Below, in pieces: positions 55,361 to 64,000 of a stretch of 64,000 nt of DNA. The translations under genes were made by a program, and so were the position numbers. Origin of the DNA: Phycomyces blakesleeanus NRRL 1555(-). Lineage: Eukaryota; Mucoromycota; Mucoromycetes; Mucorales; Phycomycetaceae. Position 1 is the first letter of the stretch; the number at the start of each line of letters is the position of its first letter. The notes beneath the pieces were generated by a model. It was given only the letters and a program-made list of their open reading frames with translations. It was not told where the DNA came from and searched no databases. The stretch is taken from positions 372,001-436,000 of the forward strand of contig NW_017265156.1 of NCBI RefSeq assembly GCF_001638985.1. The letters run 5' to 3'.

Positions 55361-55441
55361 CCCGCAAAAAATGCCTAAAAAAAATCGAAAAAATAAAAAT
55401 AAAAACATTGTTTTCTCCCAATATTATTAATCAAATCCAAC

Positions 55442-56505
55442 ATGCAAGACGCAAATTCATCAGAAAACACCCACGGATCATATGAAAAGGCCGATCCCTA
55501 TAAATACGGATGCATCATGTACATGCATTTAGCAAATTACGGGGCGACCCAGATTTCATTGGTGGTTGGCATGAGTCTGTCAACTGTCAAGTACATCATT
55601 AAGAGAGTGGACGAGACAGGATCGCCCGAGCCAAGAAAAGGGTCCGGACGACCTAGAAAGATTGACGAGAGGACAGAAAGACACCTTGTTCAAATAGTTC
55701 GTAAGGACCCCTTTGCCTCATTTTCTAGGCTAAGGGCTTCCTTAAAGAACATGGAGGTATTTGTCTGCAGAAAGACAATAATCAGTTGTCTGAAGCGTTT
55801 GGGCTTCGGATCATATATCGTAGCTCACAAGCCAGCTTTAACCGAAAGCCACAAGAAAAGAAGGCTGGAATGGGCCCGTGAGCATGTGAATTGGACAGAT
55901 GACCAGTGGAGAGGTGTAGTGTGGTCAGATGAATCACGGTTCACAGTTGAGCGTAATGATGGAGGAGCTAGAGCTATCAGGAAAGTCGGTGAAAGGTTCA
56001 AGGAAGAAAATATCATCGAAGGAACCAAGTGGGGGAAGGGTAGTGTGATGATCTGGAGCTGTTTCTGGGCCGGTGGTTTTGGCCCTTTGGTGTTCCTAGA
56101 TGGTAACGTAAACCAAGACCAATACGTGAACACTTTGGCTCAGAACTTCCTTGGTTCCAAAATCTTTCGCGGGAACAAACCAGGAGCTTCGTGTTCCAAG
56201 AGAACAACGCCAGCTGTCATACTGGGTCGTACTCGAGGTGGTGGAAAGATAGCCATGAGATCCGAGGTTTTGACTACTGGCCCGCTCAAAGCCCGGATCT
56301 CAACCCCATCGAGCATCTCTGGTGGGCTCTCGAGAGGCGCATGAGTGACGAGAGGGCCAGTATTAACAATGTTGAAGATCTGAAGGTTGTAATGCTACGA
56401 GAGTGGCGAAGGATAGGTCTCGAACTTTCGTCAACTTTGGCCGGAAGCATGCAGCATCGATGCCAGGCTGTAATTGAGGCCAAAGGAGGTCATACAAAAT
56501 ATTGA
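55442..56505 (+). pseudogene. Tc1-type transposase, frameshifted and with an altered catalytic residue
   Basis: The 5' frame (55442 to about 56150) has the helix-turn-helix start (ATQISLVVGMSLSTVKYIIK), the AT-hook-like GSGRPRK, and the first catalytic Asp in VVWSDESRFTV. The frame then changes near 56147-56155 and the 3' part reads on in another frame: FQENNASCHTG, then WPAQSPDLNPIEHLWWALE (third catalytic residue, Glu) and AVIEAKGGHTKY at the stop. Canonical Tc1 reads QDN at the second acid; here it is ENN, so the Asp is Asn. It looks inactive on two counts. A short intron across the shift seems unlikely. Confidence 0.9.
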
Positions 56506-56648
56506 TCTTTTATTTTTTTCTATATTTCAATAATAAACATATATATAATCTTTTATTTGAAGTTTGAATGCTTTAGCTTTTATTACTGAGGAGCAGTTGC
56601 ATGTTGAATACATGCCATGATTTCTCTCATGCATTTTTTGGGCTCAGA

Positions 56649-56674
56649 GGTCGAAACGTTTTTGATTGTGACTG
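56649..56674 (-). repeat. Right terminal inverted repeat of the Tc1 element
   Basis: Reverse complement of the left repeat with one mismatch, followed directly by TA. Confidence 0.92.
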
Positions 56675-56676
56675 TA

Positions 56677-58484
56677 TTTCTTTCATATTTTTTTTGAACA
56701 CTAATTTAGGAATTAGTATATATAATTTACATGACAAGATTTCATAAATGTGTATTGATATGCATAAGTATAAAGACAATTGTCGCATAGGGTACCATGA
56801 GGCTCCGTAACCTAGGAACTAAATAGAACGCAAAATATGACAGAGTTACTCAAAATATGAGCTTAGATACCTTTTATTTTAAATCATATGCTACAGTGTA
56901 TTAAAGAATAAGGATCCTGATTGGAAAAGTCGATCCAAAGATGTACACACCAGATTTCTGTGGATATATACCTATTCACTATTTAAGCTACCTTTTGTTT
57001 TGTTTTGAATTGTTGTTTTTATAGCAAATCAATAAATTATGCCATGATACCTATAATGCTTTAAACAATACAGTCTTATATATATATATTTGCATAATCT
57101 AAAGTCACATTCGTAAGAGTTTCAGCAAAAAGTATATATTGATCTAAAAAGGTGATAAAAAAAACTTATTTTAGCGTGCAAGCAAAGATGGCAGATGTTT
57201 AAATATACCAAAAAATATTTTGAGCTAGCTGGTTAAAAGTATCAATGGTGATGTTACCAGTCGTTCATTAAAAGAATAATAAGTCATTGATTTACGTTAA
57301 ATTAACAAACCCGGATTATAAAATACGCAAAGGAAAGAGAAAAAGCTACTCTTTTTTGCATGATGCGTAAAGCTAATGCTATAGACGATTCCAAAAAGCA
57401 AACGACAATAGTTAATATGATCCTTGACAACGAGTCAAAGCCTTGTATATGTATCATTCTTCGTAACATGATAATAAATCCCAACTTCTCATAGCCTTAA
57501 GAGTAGCTACCTCTACATCAAATCATCTCTTACATGAAATTGTTTAAAGCTTGTATTGTTTCATTTTGAAAAAGAATTTTTAAAGATCAATTGATGGGGT
57601 ATTGACACAGAAGGTTTCTTGGTAAGAGTATACGCAGCAATTGCATTACACTTTAGACTAAAATCTAATGTTAAAAAAATCAGAATGTAATTGATTGAAT
57701 GAAGAAATCAAACCATTGCTAGAACCAATGATTACATTACATACTGTTAATTTTATTCTTGGTGGTACTGATTTAAAGGTAGCCTAATGCTACCATAATC
57801 TTAATAGTGTTTAATGTAAATCATACAGACAAAAAGTTGAGCACTTTTAAAGCTTTAATATTAGAGATATATATAAATCAAATATTAATATAATTGCTAC
57901 ATACGGTCTGGTAAATAAGCACAAGAAGAGAAAGAAGAAGCAAACACCATGAATTTTGGAAAATAAAAGCAGACTAGATATATGTTGCTTGATAAACAAT
58001 GAAATATGTATTTTGAACTGGACTAAAATATTTATATCTTGAATGTAAAATATCTTCAGAATCATTATAATGATCACAGTAGTCAGTCTTACCGTTTTTT
58101 TCTATCAATTCTATCAACTATATCAAATCTTATAGCGAGTTATGTCAGATTTAACATTAAATCCCTCAATGGCAGTGACTAGTTTTAATATATCGATGAA
58201 TGGATATAAAAGTATATACATAGTTGAAGTATAAAGTAAAGGTATAAACATTGTGTACATTAACCTTTGATATTAACCCCAGTCTAATAAACAGCTATCT
58301 TCGCTTATAACTGTACACGAAGAAAACCCAATTAGCAGTTTATTATAATGCAGAAATATAAACAATAATTTTCGTGATCCATATAACAAGCCTTCATATG
58401 TGGTAGAAAGGTATGATCATTGAGCTTAATTCAAGGAGTAAATAAATACATATACTTCAGAAACCTCAACTGAAATGAATAAGC
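56677..58484. other. Gene-free AT-rich spacer
   Basis: No recognisable gene on either strand; AT-rich with many stops. Confidence 0.55.
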
Positions 58485-59105
58485 TAAGGACAGCAGTTAA
58501 ACGTGTTCTTCAAAAATATAAAAGAACGAATTTTACCACCGAATGTAAATCTCCAGAAATCCCAACCATTCGTACTCCCAAAGATGAAAGACGCATAGCT
58601 CTCCATGACTGTCAAAGAATATTATAGTCAGGCTCTGACTAGCATGACATGAGCAGCCAAGGCTAAAATGGGAGAGTATTATTATAGGAACATCGAGTAA
58701 ATTTATATACACAATAAATATACGATATTTTTGTAGATTAAGCAGTGCCTATATTCTTTGAAGATTATAATCCGAAGAACTGGAAAAAAATGAGAAACCG
58801 TTTTCTGAAGTGATAAGCCATATTTCTCTCTTTATAGAATATATATAGCTCTTTACGGCCATAACATCATCCCAAAGACTCAAAAGAACCCCCCGTGATC
58901 TAGCTGTTTTAGAGTGGCTTCCAAGCAGCCCTGATATTAATCTTATAGATAAAATGAAGATTACTCTAGACGATCGCACATGGTTAAGGTAATGTTAATC
59001 AAGAGCTGCCATTGAGACAAAAGAAACTTTATTAGAAAACGGGAAACAAGCTCTGTATATGTTTGTAGAAACTATTGCTTGGTTATCCCCCGATCGATTA
59101 ACACT
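58485..59105 (+). pseudogene. Heavily decayed second Tc1-type transposase relic
   Basis: Three pieces in different frames fit a Tc1 transposase in order. 58485-58627 reads TAVKRVLQKYKRTNFTTECK and RTPKDERRIAL before a stop, like the second helix-turn-helix. About 58756-58791 reads FEDYNPKNWKK, like the QEDNDPKH catalytic segment. About 58888-58990 reads RDLAVLEWLPSSPDINLIDK, like WPSSPDLNPIE. Later codons (ALYMFVETIAWLSPD, with a changed frame) may be the C-terminus. Inverted repeats could not be found. It differs from the element at 55.3 kb and is older. Confidence 0.65.
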
Positions 59106-59861
59106 ACATAAAAGCATGTGTAAACATATAACCTACTAAATTTAAATTATACTTCTATCAGTGGGAAGCTTATGCTATGGAAAGTTACTTCTATATGTGT
59201 TCTATTTCTATAAATTCTGCTCATTTTTAATCATATAACTGAAGTTCCAAGATCTTCTTCTCCTACTGCAAGGGACATTAAACCGACTACCATTTTCTTT
59301 TAAAAAACATAGTTAAAGTGAGTCTCAATATCTTTAGGGCAAATGAAAGATAGTCCCAAGATATAGCCATATAAAATGCAACTACTGCCACTAGAATTAC
59401 TATCTGTGCTAGGTAAGTAAAAGAAATTAAAGCTGGATATATTCTCATCTTTACGAAACATAAACGTAAAAAGAGATGAAATATTTTTAATGAAATATTA
59501 CTTCAAGAAATTAACAGCCTTGGAAAGAATCTATATAAACTAGAATAAGAGAAATTATCCCCTTTTGTTAAAATATATCAATAAAATATAAAACACAATT
59601 GAAACAAAAGCTGCTTAACCGCATGAGCGATCCTGCACAAAATTCACTCCAAGTTTATCTTTGAAACTAGATTTGCTCTTTTAGTTTCTTTCTTTTAAAA
59701 AAAAACTTTATTTTGATATATATATTTAATATCACATAAGAAACATAAAAGTGTATCAAACTATGTCGACCAAGAAAAAATGCTTGTTAATCTATGTACG
59801 TGGTTTGATAATAAGATAATGAAATGGAATTGAATTGGATATGTAAAAGATAACTCATGCT
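59106..59861. other. Spacer 3' of the patatin-domain gene
   Basis: AT-rich, no gene recognised. The last part is presumably its 3' untranslated region. Confidence 0.55.
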
Positions 59862-62520
59862 TTAATGCATAGAGCGGGCTCTCTTTTTAAGCTCTATATT
59901 CTTAGTCTGTGCCACAATTGCTTCTCGTTCAGCGGTAGATGATTTTATACGAAGGAGAGCTAAGAAATAATGAATCGTTTAGTAAAGATTAACAAAAAAA
60001 ACTATAGTCTAATAATATTGTACCTCGATCAAGAGCCAGTTCAATCATACAGCGTGTACGAATAAATGAGAGGAGTGGCCATGTAGAACGCTCGCCATGA
60101 AGAATCCTTTTAATATAATATTTTAGATGGATATTATAAAATTAGATAAGAAACCGTACCAGTAAGCCAATGAAGAATGAGTTGGGTTAGAGAACAGCAT
60201 ATTGAAATCCTACAAATATATTTCTGTTAGTATAAAAATATAAAGAATGCGTTCATTTTATTCTACACCTTACCGAAAGATGAAGGTGGGGTACAATATT
60301 GACATTGCCAGACATTTTTTCTTCGATAACACCACGAAGGAAACGAGGGAGTATATGCATTTGATCCAACTAAAGATACGAGAAATAAATAACAACATTA
60401 TTATACTGTCTATTTATTTCTTCAGTATCTCACTTGATAAAGTCTATGTTTGAATTCAGAGGCAACTAAATAAGCAATCTTGTTGAGGGGTGTCTCTTGG
60501 CGAAGATTTTGCGCCTTTGCAATAAACGGAATAGCGTATGGACTGGCCTGGGATACAATAAAGTGGTTGACATTAAAAAGCTCTGAAAGACGGTATAAAG
60601 GTGCCTCGCTATAGATATTTAACGAATATAATGAGTGATATTCACAGTTGAGATACTATATATTCAGTTACCTTTCTGCAGGAGATGCTTCAGACCAATG
60701 GTTCCACTTAACGGCTAAACCGATAGAGATATTTTAAGTACCAAAGGTTAAATAGATTAATAATAATATCTTACACGAAGAGCTCCATTTAACGATATTC
60801 CCGTTCTTGTCTTTGGCAAGTAGGTCGCAAGATCCGAATAGACCAATAGAAGCAGTGGAACAACATGCAGCACTCCAGATAAGCTGGTAACACAAGAAAA
60901 TTAGTATGTGGGGTGAAACACAAGAGTTATAAATAAACTCAGACATACGACATTGGGAGCTGTAAGATGATTTAACAGTTGCGGTACTTCCTGTGTTCGG
61001 CTAGATGAAACACTAATATTGAGAACACGCTTTGACCGAGCATATGCTTCCTATAAACCAATGCATCAAAGAAATCTATAAACACACATGTGCGCATATA
61101 TATATTGAATTGAACAGATGTATTTACCTCAAAAGTGATATCTCCTACATTGGTGCGAACACATTGCTGGAGAACCTTCATGTCCATCAAATAGCCTAAT
61201 ATTTTAAAGAAATTAATATTCTGACACGAATACTAATATCGTTTTATATAATGATTATTACCATATTTCAATAATCGAGTAACACGTCTCTTAAAGTGTC
61301 TGTGATTGGTTGTGTAAGTCAGTGATAACGATATGTTGATATACTAGTTAGCTACAAACCCTTTATCACTCTTCTTAGAGAAAGCTGACAAATTGATACC
61401 TTCGGGTTGAAGAATATGCTGAACAAAGAAATATTTATCAAGTAAATGTTAAAAGATGTTTAAAATATAGAGTCTATCCTACCGGAAGTTCCGCATCAGT
61501 GTGAATGCAAATCAAGGCAGCAATCAATGCACCTACAGCAGTGCCACTGATGATACGAGGCAATAAACCTTGTTCGTTAAGTGCCTTGACTACACCGATA
61601 TGGTACAAGGCTAAAATGCAACGCAGATTAAAATAGATCAGAACGAAATCAACAAATTCCTCCCCTTTTTCTCTTTTTATCGAATCTTGTATATTCTGCT
61701 TACCAAATCCAGTACCACCCTGAAGCACAAGGGCAGAGCATCCAAATCCTTGACGAGTATCGGTCAGGAACTTCAGTTTTGCCTGGGCATCAAAATCGGT
61801 TTTTGTTTCAATATATTCAATTTGTGTTTCGACTTCATTCATATAATCTTCAATGAGGTCTTTTGTTCTAAGAAAAAAAGTGTCAAACAACCATGTGTCA
61901 CGTATGTTCCACAGCTGACGTGCTTACCCCATGTACGAGTGTGTGAATAGCTTCCGATCACAGACACCACCGAAATTACGAAGAAGACCACCTCTCAGAA
62001 GATACGTCATGCTGTCTACATCATCAGCCTCTCGAGCCCTGCGGAGGCGTTCAAGTCTGGCAGAGATAAGTTTGTAATCGTACAATCTTGAATGAGGTTG
62101 GGCTTTCCACACGTCGTTTTCTACATAAGAAGGTTAGTATATGGTCTATTGATTTTCAGTCTCTAAAAATATCTTACTAAGAAGCCTATCAAATATATGT
62201 TAGCAAGCTGAAAGTTGTATCGAACAGGCTTACTTGTCGAGTTCGATTGCACGGCTTTCCCATTCATCATGGCTTGTTGCGTTTCGAAGATCGTTTAGAA
62301 GTCTATTCTCAGGCTTGTTATCCTTGAGCTCATGCCATTTCGACTAGGAAGATATATGAGATCGAATTGGCAAGTGGATAAAAAGTCTTACCAGCCATGG
62401 TCGAACAGCGTAGTTGTAAAGTGTAGTAAAAAAGTCAACGAACCAACAGAGAAGAGGGGCAACCATGTATTTGAGGGGGTCCCGAAGGATATTGGAGGCA
62501 CGATTTGAAGCTGTGCTCAT
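59862..62520 (-). CDS. Patatin-domain (TGL3/4/5, SDP1-like) protein lacking the catalytic dyad
   Basis: Seventeen exons on the minus strand: 62392-62520, 62234-62343, 62178-62185, 61928-62120, 61704-61867, 61483-61610, 61360-61418, 61262-61299, 61128-61195, 60949-61050, 60775-60883, 60672-60714, 60434-60608, 60274-60369, 60160-60209, 60024-60106 and 59862-59959, giving 550 residues. An N-terminal hydrophobic stretch (YMVAPLLCWFVDFFTTLY) is followed by a DUF3336-like region (ENRLLNDLRNATSHDEW, SRLYDYKLISARLERL) and the patatin core (LVLQGGTGFALYHIGVVKAL). The nucleophile elbow reads ISGTAVGALIAAL, with Ala226 where GxSxG has Ser. The usual DGS motif before LSELFNVNHFIVSQ reads EAS (Glu378-Ala379). 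Lipid-body lipases of this family hydrolyse triacylglycerol; this copy is predicted inactive or non-hydrolytic. Exon 3 is eight bases. Confidence 0.88.
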
Positions 62521-62739
62521 TATTCTTCAGTATCTATGTTTTTTTTAGAAGAAAAAGGATGAAGAAAAGAGGAAGAGATATTAGGGTTTTTGTAGTTAAA
62601 AATAACGAAATAAAACTAAAATAAGCAGTCGATTCGTTCACATGCTTTGATGCATTGGCTGTCACGTGCAAAAAGATGGTCATTTTCCTGTCAAAATTTA
62701 TCTTTCTCCCCCTGACCATCATTCCACACCTCAACCCTC
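62521..62739. promoter_or_regulatory. Short divergent promoter between the patatin-domain and Myb genes
   Basis: Only about 220 bases separate the two start codons, so the genes probably share control elements. It contains GTCACGTGCA (about 62659-62668), a CACGTG E-box that could bind a bHLH factor. Confidence 0.45.
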
Positions 62740-64000
62740 ATGCCATTCTGGTCTTCCCTATCCCAGAATTCCAAAAAAATAGCACAAACATGGATTAAGC
62801 AACCTCATACATTCAAATATTCTCAGACAGCTCATTATGGAACATCATCAAAATGGCTACCATGGGAAGAAGCCATGCTACAAGATTATGTTAAGCACAA
62901 CGGTAAACATTGGACCGGACTTGTACAACATTGTCTACCCCACCGCAGCACCAAGGCATGCCAGGAGCGATGGCGCGAGGCTCTGGACCCAGCTCTTAAA
63001 CTCGGCCCATTCACTTCCCAGGAATGTGAAATTATAAACTTACATGTTAAAAAGCATGGTGTTGGACATTGGGCTCTTATTTCTAAACGGCATCTTCCTC
63101 ATCGATCACCCCACAGCATTGCCAGCACATGGAAAAATGTATTGAACTCTTCTATTAAAAAGAACACTTCTTGGACACCTGAAGAGGACACTCTAATTCT
63201 CAAAGGAATGATGGATTATGGTGAAAATAATTGGCAAAGCATATCAAGAAATCTGTTACCTTCTCGAAGTGCGAAACAGATTCGCTATCGATACAGACGC
63301 TTTTTGGATCCGAATACAAACAATAATTTATGGACAGAAGAAGAGCTTAATCTATTGCTACGAAGAACAATTATCTATGGAACAGAAAATTGGGCTAAAG
63401 TAGCCGAAGGTCTGCCTGGTAGACTCCCAGAAATGTGTTCTGAGAAATGGGTTCGAAAGGTTGATCCTTCTCTTAAGCAAGAAGCTTGGGATCCAAAGGA
63501 AACAAGACTCTTTTGGGAACTTACAAAAAGGTATGGAGGAAACTGGGTCAAAGTGGCTGAGAATCTCCCTGGACGAGGCAGATTTATGTGTTATCAAAAG
63601 TTCTGGAAAGGTCTCAATAAGGAGCTTGGGGTTGAATACAAAGATTTGATTCAATGCAAACCAGATGAAGATGATATTTCATGGAAAAAGCGCATGGCAG
63701 ATCTTGTGTGTAAACAACTCGATAATATCACCATACGAGACCATCCGGATATATACCCCAACGCTAAAGCGCGAGAAAAAAATATACCATGGGCACCAGA
63801 AGAAGATGATTTACTCAAAAAATTAGTAGATGAGCATGGTACTATGTGGTCCGTTATTGAGCCCCACTTTCCTGAACGCTCATATACATCTTGTCGGAAC
63901 AGGTGGCTCAATTATCTTCAATACTCGGATGGTCCTATCCCAAAAAAACTTAACGTTCGTCTGAGTGAATTAGAGAAAAAGAGAATTCGCGAAGGTGTAC
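62740..64000 (+). CDS. Multi-repeat Myb/SANT DNA-binding protein (3' end outside window)
   Basis: The frame is open from ATG 62740 to the window edge, at least 420 codons without an intron. At least six Myb/SANT-type repeats follow one another: WLPWEEAMLQDYVKHNGKHW, FTSQECEIINLHVKKHGVGHW, WTPEEDTLILKGMMDYGENNW, WTEEELNLLLRRTIIYGTENW, WDPKETRLFWELTKRYGGNW and WAPEEDDLLKKLVDEHGTMW. Each keeps the first and second Trp spacing, and the third position is often Trp, Tyr or Phe. Tandem repeats of this number resemble SNAPC4 (four and a half repeats) or a lineage-specific expansion. It is probably a nuclear DNA-binding protein. The first about 30 residues are not Myb. Confidence 0.85.
   Translation, partial: MPFWSSLSQNSKKIAQTWIKQPHTFKYSQTAHYGTSSKWLPWEEAMLQDYVKHNGKHWTGLVQHCLPHRSTKACQERWREALDPALKLGPFTSQECEIINLHVKKHGVGHWALISKRHLPHRSPHSIASTWKNVLNSSIKKNTSWTPEEDTLILKGMMDYGENNWQSISRNLLPSRSAKQIRYRYRRFLDPNTNNNLWTEEELNLLLRRTIIYGTENWAKVAEGLPGRLPEMCSEKWVRKVDPSLKQEAWDPKETRLFWELTKRYGGNWVKVAENLPGRGRFMCYQKFWKGLNKELGVEYKDLIQCKPDEDDISWKKRMADLVCKQLDNITIRDHPDIYPNAKAREKNIPWAPEEDDLLKKLVDEHGTMWSVIEPHFPERSYTSCRNRWLNYLQYSDGPIPKKLNVRLSELEKKRIREGV

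Larger units (their letters stand above)
55335..56674 (+). mobile_element. Tc1/mariner-type DNA transposon, about 1.34 kb, flanked by TA
   Basis: Terminal inverted repeats of 26 bases (55335-55360 and 56649-56674) match with a single mismatch near the outer end (CACTCAC against CAGTCAC). TA dinucleotides flank both ends (55333-55334 and 56675-56676), the Tc1 target site. A further A-run/TGC similarity extends inward. One transposase-like gene fills the interior. Confidence 0.93.

Noticed and set aside
56140..56210. An intron joining the two halves of the Tc1 transposase
   Set aside because: Both frames overlap and meet within about ten bases without GT-AG borders that preserve the conserved spacing. 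A simple indel is the easier explanation.

Overview
This window is a stretch of nuclear DNA from a filamentous fungus. The evidence is fungus-type families (PDR/CDR ABC transporter, NRC-2/KIN82-type flippase kinase, MVP1 sorting nexin, GNA1, TGL-type patatin protein), many short GT-AG introns, very AT-rich spacers full of microsatellites, and compact GC-richer exons. The style (intron-rich, poly-Asn/Thr tracts, Tc1-like elements with TA target sites) suits an early-diverging lineage such as Mucoromycota. That placement is inference.

Layout: 1-1.5 kb is simple-sequence spacer. 1.5-4.2 kb is an AGC kinase (+). 4.2-7.9 kb has no confident gene. 7.9-10.2 kb is mitochondrial ATP synthase alpha (+). 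10.7-14.2 kb is MVP1/SNX8 (-, 10 exons). 16.6-17.9 kb is PCNA (+). 18.4-20.8 kb is TYW1 (+). 20.8-24.8 kb has no protein gene but holds a candidate structured Pol III-type RNA at about 22.2-22.8 kb. 24.8-25.9 kb is a TMEM164-like membrane protein (-).

27-40.5 kb is a core histone cluster: H2B(-)/H2A(+), H3(-)/H4(+), then a 1,129-residue low-complexity protein (+), then H2A(-)/H2B(+). All three histone pairs are divergent and intronless and share GGCGCG and ACACG words in their promoters. The two H2A genes look identical at DNA level.

41.7-44.3 kb is a divergent ribosomal protein pair, uL15 (-) and uS9 (+). Then come a Ca3427/NMT1-like binding protein (+), GNA1 (-), a YCII-domain protein (+), a full-size PDR ABC transporter (-) with a damaged Tc1 element just upstream, a second more decayed Tc1 relic, and finally a divergent pair: a 17-exon patatin-domain protein (-) whose catalytic Ser and Asp are both replaced, and a Myb-repeat protein (+) running off the end.

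Most genes are housekeeping (replication, chromatin, translation, tRNA modification, energy, lipid and membrane traffic). I see no bacterial-type operon, CRISPR array or viral gene cassette. The points most worth following are the predicted pseudo-lipase with an 8-nt micro-exon, the unassigned RNA-like block, the foldback in the ribosomal promoter, and the homogenised inverted H2A/H2B pairs. All multi-exon models were built by hand from splice signals and reading frame; every joined length is a multiple of three.
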